Assembly (NCBI GenBank): GCA_900321145.1
Contig: ONVB01000032.1
Span: forward strand, 1 to 10,152
Length of the DNA stretch: 10,152 bases
Direction of reading: 5' to 3'
DNA from: an uncultured Eubacteriales bacterium
GTDB taxonomy: Bacteria > Bacillota > Clostridia > Lachnospirales > Lachnospiraceae
How positions within the stretch are numbered: the first letter of the stretch is position 1; each line of letters begins with the position of its first letter. Shown here one piece after another: positions 1 through 7,412 of this stretch. Below the pieces are notes generated by a model. It made no database searches, had not been told where the DNA came from, and was given only the letters and a program-made list of their open reading frames with translations. The translations under genes were made by a program, and so were the position numbers.

Positions 1-32
1 CCTTACTGTCATTAAAAAATGCAAATCAGGAA

Positions 33-70
33 TAAACAGGAGCCGCCTGTCTTAAGGCTGCCCCTGTTTA
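33..70 (-). terminator. Intrinsic terminator after the DUF4956 gene
   Basis: Positions 33-48 and 55-70 form a 16-bp stem around a 6-nt loop (49-54), about 30 bp past the stop of the DUF4956 gene. Read on the minus strand the stem has one G-U pair and one A/G mismatch. Its outer pairs (UAAA with UUUA) leave a U-rich 3' side that runs into UUCC, and a run of six U lies about 15 nt further on. It probably ends the VTC-DUF4956 transcript. The U-tract directly after the stem is imperfect, so termination may be partial. The rest of positions 1-99 shows no gene. Confidence 0.7.
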
Positions 71-99
71 CATGCATTCTTTATGATCCAAATTTTGTT

Positions 100-780
100 C
101 TACAGTTCATTTACCACCGTGACAGGCCTTGCCAGACTGATTTCAAGGTTTCCGTTGCGCTTTCTCAGCTCGTCCATCATCTCCTTGACGGATGCGTTTT
201 CCCTGACGGTAACATCCATTGATATCTTGTACAGGCTGCCCATGTTCGCGGTCTTGACCTCGGTTATCTCGTGCTGTACGAGATACTTGTCGAGGATGTC
301 GTCAAACTTTCCTTCAAAATCAAGGTTCTCGGGAACCGTGATCTTCAAAACTCTCACCTCATGCTCCTTGCCACCGAAGGTCGACATATTGAGTATGAGA
401 TTGATCACCGATACGATGACCGTGAAGAACATCGCTATACCTATATAGCCCATGCCGGTCGCAAGTCCGACAGCCATGGCCAGAAAGATAGAAGTTATCT
501 CCTGCCCCGTACCCGGAGCGGATCTGAACCTTACCAGGCTGAAGGCTCCGGCTACGGCAACACCTGCTCCGATGTTGCCGTTCACGAGCATTATCACAAG
601 CTCGACTATGACCGGAAGGAGGGTTAAAGTTATCGCATAGCTCTTTGAAGTCTTATTTTTAACCATGTAGAGAGCGGCTATCAAAAATCCGCATAAGAGC
701 GAAACTCCCGTAGTGATCAAAAACTCTGTTCCCGTAAATGTTCCCTCTGTGATTATAGATGCGAATAAATTATCAAGCAT
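100..780 (-). CDS. DUF4956 family membrane protein, partner of VTC-domain protein
   Basis: This 226-aa protein matches the DUF4956 family as I know it. Hydrophobic segments at about residues 19-40, 48-67 and 98-131 indicate three or four membrane helices. Between them lies the family's conserved-looking Gly/Arg motif (about 78-95, containing FSLVRFRSAPGTGQEI). The soluble C-terminal part (about 137-226) alternates strands and helices like a small ferredoxin/ACT-type regulatory domain, somewhat like the tail of MgtC proteins. The start at 780 was chosen because AAGGAGAGG sits 6 nt upstream; an ATG at 813 would add 11 residues but would lie deeper in the VTC gene. The frame overlaps the VTC stop by 8 bp (ATGCTTGA), so translation is probably coupled. 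DUF4956 genes commonly sit beside VTC-domain genes in Firmicutes. The molecular role is unknown; a membrane partner in polyphosphate handling is inference. Confidence 0.85.
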   Translation of the reverse strand: MLDNLFASIITEGTFTGTEFLITTGVSLLCGFLIAALYMVKNKTSKSYAITLTLLPVIVELVIMLVNGNIGAGVAVAGAFSLVRFRSAPGTGQEITSIFLAMAVGLATGMGYIGIAMFFTVIVSVINLILNMSTFGGKEHEVRVLKITVPENLDFEGKFDDILDKYLVQHEITEVKTANMGSLYKISMDVTVRENASVKEMMDELRKRNGNLEISLARPVTVVNEL

Positions 781-1549
781 AAGCCACCTCTCCTTTCCCT
801 GCATGCATCGCATAAGCTCCGGCTACCATACTGCCGACTCTGTTCATAGTCATCATGTCCACATATCCCCTGCCGTACTTCGAGAAGCTTGCCGGGAAGA
901 TCATAAGCTCACTGAATATCCTGCTTAATTCCACGGACATAGCGCCCAAGATCTTGACCTCCATAAGCACCTGCCCTTCTTTAAGAAGAGGTCTTCCGTA
1001 GCCTCCGTGACGAAGGTCGAGATCATTTGTCCTCCAGCAGATATTCCTGTCAAATGTGATCCTGAGCTCGGGATCGTATATCCCCGCCATGGCTATCCTG
1101 TCATAGCTGATCATCATCTGCGGCTTAAGTCCCGGATAGAAGTCCTTGAAGGCGTCTATCTCACCGACTATCTGACTGTTGTTTGCGGCGCTTCCTTCAA
1201 TCCTTATCCCGTTGTTCAGGTACGCCTCGGCCTTCTTATAAGGAAGATTGATCCTTCGCTTATAGACTATCCCGTCGTACTTCTTCTTGATCTCCACGAA
1301 GGAGTTTGTGGTATCTTCGGCAGTTCCGTAGCTCCTTAACCTGAGCTTTTCCTTATATACAGGCTTCTCAAGGGAAGTCCTGATCAGGGAAAAGTCCGGA
1401 GTGTCGTAATATATGTTAAGTATCTTGGTCTCGCCGTAGGCGTCGACCGCAGCTATCTTTGCAAGACGTACAAGAAGCTTCTCATACTGATCTTTGCTTA
1501 AGAGATACTTCACTTCATATCTTTTAAAGTTGTCCTGATATTCACCCAT
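773..1549 (-). CDS. VTC-domain polyphosphate polymerase-like protein
   Basis: This 258-aa protein has the layout of the VTC catalytic domain, the tunnel-fold family that includes yeast Vtc4, which builds polyphosphate from ATP. It is made almost entirely of that domain. Visible family features are an N-terminal RYEVKY strand (10-15), the YYDTPDF segment (47-53), basic tunnel residues K68, R70 and R72, the E86-K88-K90 strand followed by K97-R98-R99, SYDR (148-151), RITFD (163-167), a likely metal-binding strand with E197 and K199, and SKYGRGY (223-229). There is no membrane segment, so membrane attachment would come from the overlapping DUF4956 partner. The ATG at 1549 is preferred to an in-frame GTG at 1558 because GAGAGGTGA sits at proper distance only from the ATG. 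The substrate is inferred from the family; a CYTH-type triphosphatase is the main alternative, but the pairing with DUF4956 favours VTC. Confidence 0.88.
   Translation of the reverse strand: MGEYQDNFKRYEVKYLLSKDQYEKLLVRLAKIAAVDAYGETKILNIYYDTPDFSLIRTSLEKPVYKEKLRLRSYGTAEDTTNSFVEIKKKYDGIVYKRRINLPYKKAEAYLNNGIRIEGSAANNSQIVGEIDAFKDFYPGLKPQMMISYDRIAMAGIYDPELRITFDRNICWRTNDLDLRHGGYGRPLLKEGQVLMEVKILGAMSVELSRIFSELMIFPASFSKYGRGYVDMMTMNRVGSMVAGAYAMHAGKGEVAYA
787..795 (-). promoter_or_regulatory. Ribosome binding site deciding the DUF4956 start
   Basis: AAGGAGAGG lies 6 nt upstream of the ATG at 778-780, within the last codons of the VTC gene. It favours this ATG over the upstream in-frame ATG at 811-813, and it fits coupling of the two overlapping genes. 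Confidence 0.7.
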
Positions 1550-1554
1550 ACCGT

Positions 1555-1563
1555 TCACCTCTC
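1555..1563 (-). promoter_or_regulatory. Ribosome binding site deciding the VTC gene start
   Basis: GAGAGGTGA, a long match to the 16S rRNA 3' end, lies 5 nt upstream of the ATG at 1547-1549. The in-frame GTG at 1556-1558 falls inside this site and so is an unlikely start. Confidence 0.65.
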
Positions 1564-1578
1564 ATAAATGTGTTTTGC

Positions 1579-1606
1579 TTTGTATGGGCATACTATAATC
1601 CGTCAA
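1579..1606 (-). promoter_or_regulatory. Candidate sigma-A promoter for VTC-DUF4956
   Basis: In the 88-bp gap before the VTC gene, TTGACG (1606-1601; five of six bases match the -35 consensus) is followed after 16 bp by TACAAA (1584-1579; four of six match the -10). An alternative -10, TATAGT at 1597-1592, has no good -35. No convincing terminator for the upstream 757-aa gene is present in this gap, so readthrough from the cassette is also possible. Confidence 0.4.
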
Positions 1607-1637
1607 CCTTAAATGAAGCTTAAGCCTGAAAATTTTT

Positions 1638-3911
1638 TTAATTTCTCGGTCTGTTGGCGCGAAGGTAGTTTAGGTCGGATTTGAGGTCGTACTTATTTAT
1701 ATCCTTCTGCATAGCCTCGTCGATCTGCTTTTTGACCTCCCCGTATACATCCGCACTATCCTTGTTCATCTGTATATAAGGCCACAGGCTTGTTACCCAA
1801 AGGAAGTAGGAATTGTAGAAGTTCACTAAGTGTATAAGTCTCAGGTGATCCGGGTTTCTCCTGTTTAAAACGAACTTGTCGTGGGTGATCATATTGATAT
1901 CAACCTGGATATTTGCCGAGATCCTCATGATCTCATCTATATTCTCGAGTACATACTCGTACCCCGGCATCTCATAGCCGAATTTCCTGTCGAGCATATC
2001 GTAGTGTTCGAGCGCGCGGGCATAGTAGATCTCTAAGCCTTCCTTCTGTATGGCCTGTGCATTTTCCTTTTCTTCTTTCGAAGCATGCTCGTCAAGAAAT
2101 GTACCGGCGGCGATCTTGCTCATCATGTCGGTATACTCCTCATCCCTCATGTTCCGGAAGGAATCATACTGCTGTGATGATTTAAACGACCTTGCGAATT
2201 CCTCACTTATCAGATCATTTTTTTCACCGGCAAACTTAAAATGCCTTACGGTAAGACCTATCATAATAGGCATATACTTTCTTGTTTCCTCAAAAACCTT
2301 TGCCTCCTCGGGATGAGCCTTTACAAAGTCCTCATCATTAAGCTTCGCACAGGCTTCCGTATAAAGCGCTTTTGCTCCCTCGTACTGAGCTTTAAAGCTT
2401 TTTTGTTCTTCCTCGGGGAGCGCAAGCTTCATAGCCGCACCCTTCTCATCGGCAAGCTTAAGATACTTATCCATAAGATCGTCGTTCAAAGTAAAGCATT
2501 GCTTTTGAAGAACATTGTTTATATCATGCTCCACAACATAGCCAACCGCATCCTTCGAAGAGATCAGCTTTTTCTGCGAGAGCTCGATCGCCGCGTTTCC
2601 TTCCGCGATCATATCCCTTGCAAAAGATGCGAGGAGATCGACTCCCGTTCCCGAACTGAAGTTGCTTATATAATCCTCAAGCTCCTCGTCTGTCATAAAT
2701 TCCTGCGGTACCACCGTATCCGATGACTTGACTGCCCGAAGGATAAGGCGTCCTCGTGCGATCCTGCCGTAGGCTTTCATCTTCTCAAGCTTCGCTTCCG
2801 TGACCCTGTAAAACAACGCATCGGAGAGAGAGCTATCCTTAGGCTTCACAAACAGTTTTTCCTTCTCCTCCTTTGGCAGGCGAAGTATCTCATCCGCATC
2901 GAAGGCGTACCTGACCATCTCCCTCAGCTTCTCCGGTTCATGAGCATTAATGCTCAGTGACTGAGTATCGATCAGCATAAGCTCTCCGAACATATTGATA
3001 TGCCGCTTTTCATTTGCTTCGGCATCCTCTTTTTGTACTTCGCGCTTTGAATGCTCGTCAAGGATTTCGAGATACTCCTTCGCATCCTCGATATTCTTCA
3101 TCTTTTGTAATTCGAAGTCGTGATCCCTTGTGTATTCCGATAAAACCTGCATAGTACGGTTAGTCTCATCCGTCGTATGGCGGGTAAGATAACGGATACA
3201 GCCCTGAAGATTGATTATCCTGAGTGACAGGTGTTCTGCTCTCTTACCAAGCTCGTTAGTCTTTCTCTCCAAATACTTTTGAACCTGAGGTTTTTTCATA
3301 ACCTCCGGATCGTACATCGCATTTCCGTAGGCGCTGTTAACCTGCTGAAGACGATCGCTCATCTGTATGAGATTGACCATATCAAGAAATATCCTGTCGA
3401 CAAGCTCCTTGTTTGCCAGGTATCCCTGCTGTCCCTTTCGGATAGTTTCCTGTGTGCTTATTATATTCTCGTAAGACATTTTGTCATAAAAGTGCAGCTC
3501 GGGAAATCCGGTCTTATCTTTGTACAGATCATGCATTTCAGTCTCATACTCACCTAAATAAGCCCGCATATGCTCATCGCCTTCATTGGCAATCTCCCTT
3601 TGCTTTTGCTCCTTCTCGACACGTTCGGCTTCCTGACGGGCTTTTTCTTTTCTTCTTGCACGCCTTTCCTTATATCCTAATTTTTCCTCATCCTCAACAG
3701 GTTGCTGCTGAACCACGGCAGCCTCAGTGACTCTCTCAAGCTGAGGCTTGACCTGCTTTTCTCCGGCAAGGAGTTCAATACGGTCCCAATGCTCCTGAAA
3801 CGCCTTTAATTCCGTATCGGTCTGCACACCTCTGTCCCATCTCTGGTCGTCGGTCATTTCCGTAAAGTTCTGATAATTGTTCTGCAATATCACAGGTTGA
3901 AATTCGTCCAT
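1638..3911 (-). CDS. Unrecognised 757-aa charged helical protein, last gene of cassette
   Basis: I do not recognise this family. The 757-aa product is hydrophilic and rich in Glu, Lys, Asp and Met. Residues 76-108 form a Glu/Lys/Arg-dense stretch (KERRARRKEKARQEAERVEK) likely to be a coiled coil or single charged helix, after a Gln/Val-rich linker (63-75). The remainder reads as predominantly helical, with many EEL, KLK and EEK patterns. There is no signal peptide, no clear membrane span and no recognisable catalytic motif. The last 60 or so residues are more aromatic (FYNSYFLWVTSLWPY), which suggests a folded core or contact surface. The ATG at 3911 has a strong GGGGAGGAAG site; an in-frame ATG at 3962 would add 17 residues but has a poor site. 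It follows the GNAT gene by 60 bp with no terminator visible, so it is probably co-transcribed. A scaffold or substrate role is speculation. Confidence 0.85.
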   Translation of the reverse strand: MDEFQPVILQNNYQNFTEMTDDQRWDRGVQTDTELKAFQEHWDRIELLAGEKQVKPQLERVTEAAVVQQQPVEDEEKLGYKERRARRKEKARQEAERVEKEQKQREIANEGDEHMRAYLGEYETEMHDLYKDKTGFPELHFYDKMSYENIISTQETIRKGQQGYLANKELVDRIFLDMVNLIQMSDRLQQVNSAYGNAMYDPEVMKKPQVQKYLERKTNELGKRAEHLSLRIINLQGCIRYLTRHTTDETNRTMQVLSEYTRDHDFELQKMKNIEDAKEYLEILDEHSKREVQKEDAEANEKRHINMFGELMLIDTQSLSINAHEPEKLREMVRYAFDADEILRLPKEEKEKLFVKPKDSSLSDALFYRVTEAKLEKMKAYGRIARGRLILRAVKSSDTVVPQEFMTDEELEDYISNFSSGTGVDLLASFARDMIAEGNAAIELSQKKLISSKDAVGYVVEHDINNVLQKQCFTLNDDLMDKYLKLADEKGAAMKLALPEEEQKSFKAQYEGAKALYTEACAKLNDEDFVKAHPEEAKVFEETRKYMPIMIGLTVRHFKFAGEKNDLISEEFARSFKSSQQYDSFRNMRDEEYTDMMSKIAAGTFLDEHASKEEKENAQAIQKEGLEIYYARALEHYDMLDRKFGYEMPGYEYVLENIDEIMRISANIQVDINMITHDKFVLNRRNPDHLRLIHLVNFYNSYFLWVTSLWPYIQMNKDSADVYGEVKKQIDEAMQKDINKYDLKSDLNYLRANRPRN

Positions 3912-3915
3912 TATT

Positions 3916-3925
3916 CTTCCTCCCC
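3916..3925 (-). promoter_or_regulatory. Ribosome binding site deciding the 757-aa protein start
   Basis: GGGGAGGAAG lies 4 nt before the ATG at 3909-3911. The alternative in-frame ATG at 3960-3962 has only AAAAGTGG too close upstream, so the shorter product is preferred. Confidence 0.65.
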
Positions 3926-3971
3926 AAATCCTGAGCGCTTTAGCCCGAAGAATCCTTTTCATAATCCACTT

Positions 3972-5744
3972 TTACACTACATATCCCTTCATACTCATGG
4001 ATACCTCGGCTTCGGCGCCGACATAAGCGCGCTCTATAAAGTCAAGAGATATCGTTCCTCTTTTGTTCCTTACCACCGACAAAGCGTTGCCCTTGCTCTC
4101 AACAAGATCCACAATCTTTTTCTCGACAAAAGGAATATCAATCTTTGTCTCCGGCGGATATGACTCTTTTATCGCCTCAGTCGCATATCTGATGAGCTCA
4201 AGCACCGCCGTCGGATTAGAAGTCGTAGTATAAAGATATGGTACAGCCAGGCTGTTTTCCTCAAGCCGACTTACCAACATAATTCCTGCCGGTTTTCCGT
4301 CAGTGAAGGCAACCGCACTTAATTCGTCCGAATAATCTTCTTTCCTGATCGGCATCTTTACATAATCAACGCCCGCTTTTGCGGCAGCATTGCAAATGTA
4401 CGCAAGCTCCTTGTCGGTTACATCCTTCAGAGGCTTACAGTTCTTCGACGGCTTCTTAGCCGACAAGTCTCCTGCAAGGAAGCGCTCCAATGTGGTATGT
4501 ACGATACCGGTCCCGGAATCCTTATAGGTAATACCATATACCTTAAACATCTCCTCAGCCCACTCATTTTCGCCCACGGGCATGAATACGGATATACTTC
4601 TGTTTCCCCTTTGATAAAGCTGTATCAGCAGTTTATTGAAAAACTCATAGTCGTCGATACCGTTTTTCTTCTCGGGCGCTACACAAATCCAGCAAAGCTC
4701 GCTTTCCTCGGGCATAAATCGCACAACAGCTGCTCCGCAGGCCTTATTTCCCGAGCAAAATCCTATAAGCGACAGTGTGTTGTCCTCAATAAAGCTTGAG
4801 AACACTTCCTTCGGCAGGAAGCTTTCAAAAAGCTTTGAGTCGGGCCTCGTTACATCTGCTAAATAGTTTCCCTTCTTTGTTTTGCGAGTTTCGGTTTCGT
4901 CTGCCTCCGTTTGATCCTGTTCCACGGGCAGGACAGCTCTCCACACCGACTCAACCGATACCGCCTTCTCACCCATCATCTTGACTATAAGCTTCTTTGA
5001 ATTCTCGTTGATATAAGGGATCCTGATCTTAGTCAGAGGGCCATAGAGGTTTACTGCCTCATCGGAAGCAAACTTGAGCATCCTTACGAGGTTTAGCTTA
5101 TCAAGCGACGAATCGGCCCATACCATCACGAGAGTATCCTCCTCCTTAGTAAAAAGGAGACAGTCGGGGCAGGTGTCTTCGTTGTCGTATGTACCCGCCA
5201 CACAGCTTACATTCTCATCAATATTTACTTTGTAAAGCATCGGATGCGCCGCTGATATCCTGTTCTTTATCTGCAGCATAGTCTTCGAATACGGAACCAC
5301 TCCCTGCGATGAGGCTTTCTTAAGCACGCCGTCCTCAGACGCATCCGACAGCATTATAAGATATGCTCCATGTTTCTCATCCCTCTCAAACCGAAAGTCC
5401 ATTTTTCCGAAGAATTCATAAAGACCCGTCTCATCACCGGCTATGCTCGCAAATTTCGCCTCTAAGCGTACTATGCTCTCTTTCTTCAACAGAAGAGAGA
5501 GTGCCTGATACAAAAGCTCTGTACCGATTCCCTGCCTTCTCTTGTCCTCCTTTACAAAGAGAGATACGATTGTCGCCGAGCAGGAGTCATCAAGCTCCGC
5601 AACAATTGCACCCACCGGAATTCCGTCATCTGTTATGCCGACCGCTACACCGTCGTCTAAGCCTATCAGTCTCTGCCCTTCGGCATTTATCAATTCCAGG
5701 AAGGGAGAACAGTCTTCTGTACTTAAATCTATCAACTCGATCAT
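3972..5744 (-). CDS. Multi-module GNAT-family N-acetyltransferase-like protein
   Basis: The 590-aa product starts with a typical GNAT fold (about 1-132). A beta-strand pair (GIPVGAIVAEL, 41-51) is followed by SLFVKEDKRRQGIG (61-74), whose R/Q-x-x-G-x-G loop (69-74) binds the acetyl-CoA pyrophosphate, and then by the usual helix and the YEFFGKMDFR end (109-118). Three more GNAT-like modules seem to follow: about 145-275, 295-425 and 436-570. Module 3 resembles module 1 (CGAAVVRF, then WICVAP), but the CoA loop is replaced by KKNGIDD. Modules 2 and 4 resemble each other (TKI-x-IP, then A-x-SV near the end), suggesting a duplicated two-module unit. GNAT proteins normally have 140-200 residues. 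It starts 14 bp after the 520-aa gene, with GGGAGG directly past that gene's stop. The acetyl acceptor is unknown; either neighbour protein is a possible partner. Confidence 0.85.
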   Translation of the reverse strand: MIELIDLSTEDCSPFLELINAEGQRLIGLDDGVAVGITDDGIPVGAIVAELDDSCSATIVSLFVKEDKRRQGIGTELLYQALSLLLKKESIVRLEAKFASIAGDETGLYEFFGKMDFRFERDEKHGAYLIMLSDASEDGVLKKASSQGVVPYSKTMLQIKNRISAAHPMLYKVNIDENVSCVAGTYDNEDTCPDCLLFTKEEDTLVMVWADSSLDKLNLVRMLKFASDEAVNLYGPLTKIRIPYINENSKKLIVKMMGEKAVSVESVWRAVLPVEQDQTEADETETRKTKKGNYLADVTRPDSKLFESFLPKEVFSSFIEDNTLSLIGFCSGNKACGAAVVRFMPEESELCWICVAPEKKNGIDDYEFFNKLLIQLYQRGNRSISVFMPVGENEWAEEMFKVYGITYKDSGTGIVHTTLERFLAGDLSAKKPSKNCKPLKDVTDKELAYICNAAAKAGVDYVKMPIRKEDYSDELSAVAFTDGKPAGIMLVSRLEENSLAVPYLYTTTSNPTAVLELIRYATEAIKESYPPETKIDIPFVEKKIVDLVESKGNALSVVRNKRGTISLDFIERAYVGAEAEVSMSMKGYVV

Positions 5745-5758
5745 TACATATCCTCCCT

Positions 5759-7321
5759 TTAGTTATGTCTGTAAAGTCTTTTATACAGATCCCGACTTTT
5801 TTCTTCGGGATCATTTACGTTTCCAAATTCGCAAAGCTTACGGATTAAAGCTTTCATCTGCTTTTCGTCCATCAGATTACCGCACAATTGCTCGGCTATT
5901 TCATTCAGCACAACCTGTTCCCCCTGATGTGCGGGGTCTATATAATTCTCATCATCAAAAACTCTGGCTGACATCAAAAGGTTTGTCGCCGCTTCATCCA
6001 AAAGGTTCATAAGCTCTTCATATGCTTCGGCATTTACAGAGGTAAGATCCACTTCACGTCCGCCGTACTTATCACCGATTTCATCACAGCGCTGTCCACC
6101 GAAGCTTGAAGCAAATTCTCCTGTAGCTAAAAGGTCATGCACATGTCCCGTCTGATTCATCACACCATAGGCATCACTCTCAAAGCCTATCAGAGCTCCA
6201 CTGTAGTTCTCGGCATTTCCTTTCTCAAAATGCATAAAAAGATGTCCGCAGGAACCGTCATTTTTAAGAAGTCTTCTGACCGTTCCGGAAGGTATACCGG
6301 CATTACCGAGACCACCCACGGCAACATTCATTCCATACTGATTAAACGGCGTAAAGGATTTCTGCTCCTTCGCCCCCTTTGTATGATCTTTTCTTTTACG
6401 CTCCAAGTTGTGAGTAGCGCCGCCTCTCTTGAAAAAACCTGAATTACCGTAGAAGGTGCTGAGCATACGATCCTCTTTTTCCTCTGTCCAATCTCCGCTC
6501 GGCTTCGGAAAATTGATCACTACGCGTGAGCAATGCGCATATGCATTCGCCACCGAATACGGCCAGTCCTGTGACGGAGGATTCCCGTCCTCTTTCTTAA
6601 GCTGCATTTTCCCGAGATGGCTCGATAAGAGAGTTTTCATGATAAACACCTGCGACCTTATATTTCTTTGTAAATCCTCTTCAGTTTGACCAAAAATAGT
6701 ACTCTTTCGCTTGGTTATGGTAGCAATCATGATTTCTTTGTTTAGCAGGTCATCTATCTTTCTGTATTTTTCTATGACTGTAGGATCTGCGTTTTTGGAG
6801 TTGATCACCAAGGATATCCCCATACGCATCACCGGGTTCAACATTGCAGATACAGGGTCCTTCTCGAGCTTTAACGAACCGACAAACTCCTCAGGCGTAC
6901 ATTTTATAGGATGCTCCAGCATATACTCCGTTGCGACGCGGTTTCTCAGCACCGGATCGAGCTGCTGCATATGAGAGTAATCTCCACCCTTAACCTTGTT
7001 CATCAGCTCCTGTTGGGTTATGCTTTGCTTGCCAATCTTTTTCTTCGACTGAAGCACCTTCTGCATATAAGGAGTATTAAGCTCCGAAGCCTTGACAAAG
7101 GAATTCCTTGCCTTAACCGCCTTATATTTTTTCTCTTCCTCCTCCTGCTCATCCTTAGACAGACTTGAAAACTTCCGTGTTCTTAATGCCGGTCCTGCAT
7201 GCTGCTGTGCGTCCCCATGCCGAGCCTCTTCAAGTCTGCGCTCTTCAAGCTCGTTCTCTTCAAGATTCGCAAACAGCTGCTCTTCCGAAAGGACTTGTGT
7301 TTGCTGAAACTGGTCATCCAT
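5759..7321 (-). CDS. Unrecognised 520-aa protein, first gene of cassette
   Basis: I do not recognise this 520-aa family with certainty. The first 70 residues are Gln/Glu/Arg-rich and look disordered or helical (LEENELEERRLEEARHG; EEEEKK). Residues 80-240 look mainly helical. The C-terminal half is more globular and carries the most motif-like sequence: FNQYGMNVAVGGLGNAG (326-342), GSCGHLFMHF (356-365), LIGFESDAYG (377-386), NQTGHVHD (389-396), GGQRCDEIG (408-416) and YGGREVDL (419-426). The spaced His, Cys and Asp residues could be catalytic or metal-binding. There is no signal peptide or membrane span. AAGGGGG lies about 10 nt before the ATG at 7321. A candidate promoter lies upstream, and the GNAT gene follows 14 bp downstream. 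An enzyme or effector role is possible but unproven; I assign no function. Confidence 0.85.
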   Translation of the reverse strand: MDDQFQQTQVLSEEQLFANLEENELEERRLEEARHGDAQQHAGPALRTRKFSSLSKDEQEEEEKKYKAVKARNSFVKASELNTPYMQKVLQSKKKIGKQSITQQELMNKVKGGDYSHMQQLDPVLRNRVATEYMLEHPIKCTPEEFVGSLKLEKDPVSAMLNPVMRMGISLVINSKNADPTVIEKYRKIDDLLNKEIMIATITKRKSTIFGQTEEDLQRNIRSQVFIMKTLLSSHLGKMQLKKEDGNPPSQDWPYSVANAYAHCSRVVINFPKPSGDWTEEKEDRMLSTFYGNSGFFKRGGATHNLERKRKDHTKGAKEQKSFTPFNQYGMNVAVGGLGNAGIPSGTVRRLLKNDGSCGHLFMHFEKGNAENYSGALIGFESDAYGVMNQTGHVHDLLATGEFASSFGGQRCDEIGDKYGGREVDLTSVNAEAYEELMNLLDEAATNLLMSARVFDDENYIDPAHQGEQVVLNEIAEQLCGNLMDEKQMKALIRKLCEFGNVNDPEEKSRDLYKRLYRHN

Positions 7322-7379
7322 TTTCTCTTACCCCCTTAGTCTCTTTTGTGTTGTTCGCTGCATTTTCACACATAACGAC

Positions 7380-7407
7380 ATTTTACCATTTTGAGAAAAA
7401 AAAACAA
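7380..7407 (-). promoter_or_regulatory. Candidate promoter of the three-gene cassette
   Basis: An extended -10, TGG followed by TAAAAT (the hexamer at 7385-7380), lies about 60 bp upstream of the 520-aa gene's ATG. A weak -35, TTGTTT (7407-7402), is 16 bp further up and falls in the T-run that follows the ptsI terminator. This is the only good promoter-like site between ptsI and the cassette. Confidence 0.5.
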
Positions 7408-7412
7408 CAAAA

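Noticed and set aside
773..1549. CYTH/thiamine-triphosphatase as identity of the VTC-like protein
   Set aside because: The fold is related and some basic residues are shared, but the SKYGRGY ending, the RITFD and MEVK strands and the coupled DUF4956 gene fit the VTC group better.
1592..1597. TATAGT as the -10 box of the VTC promoter
   Set aside because: It is a good hexamer, but no acceptable -35 lies 16-18 bp upstream. TTGACG-16-TACAAA is the better pair.
2241..2726. 161-codon plus-strand open frame inside the 757-aa gene
   Set aside because: The minus-strand gene is far longer, has a strong ribosome binding site and fits the operon. The plus frame has no such support.
3912..3962. Upstream ATG at 3962 as start of the 757-aa protein
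   Set aside because: It would add a 17-residue basic leader but has only a poorly spaced site, whereas the ATG at 3911 has GGGGAGGAAG. It is not fully excluded.
5363..6012. Overlapping plus-strand frames and a 62-codon minus-strand frame across the GNAT/520-aa junction
   Set aside because: They cross a well-supported gene junction with a 14-bp gap and a good ribosome binding site, and their products are low-complexity Ser/Pro/Arg/His sequence.
5759..7321. 520-aa protein as a polymorphic toxin or secreted effector
   Set aside because: There is no signal peptide, no secretion motif I can recognise and no immunity-like small gene next to it; the neighbouring genes are large cytoplasmic proteins.
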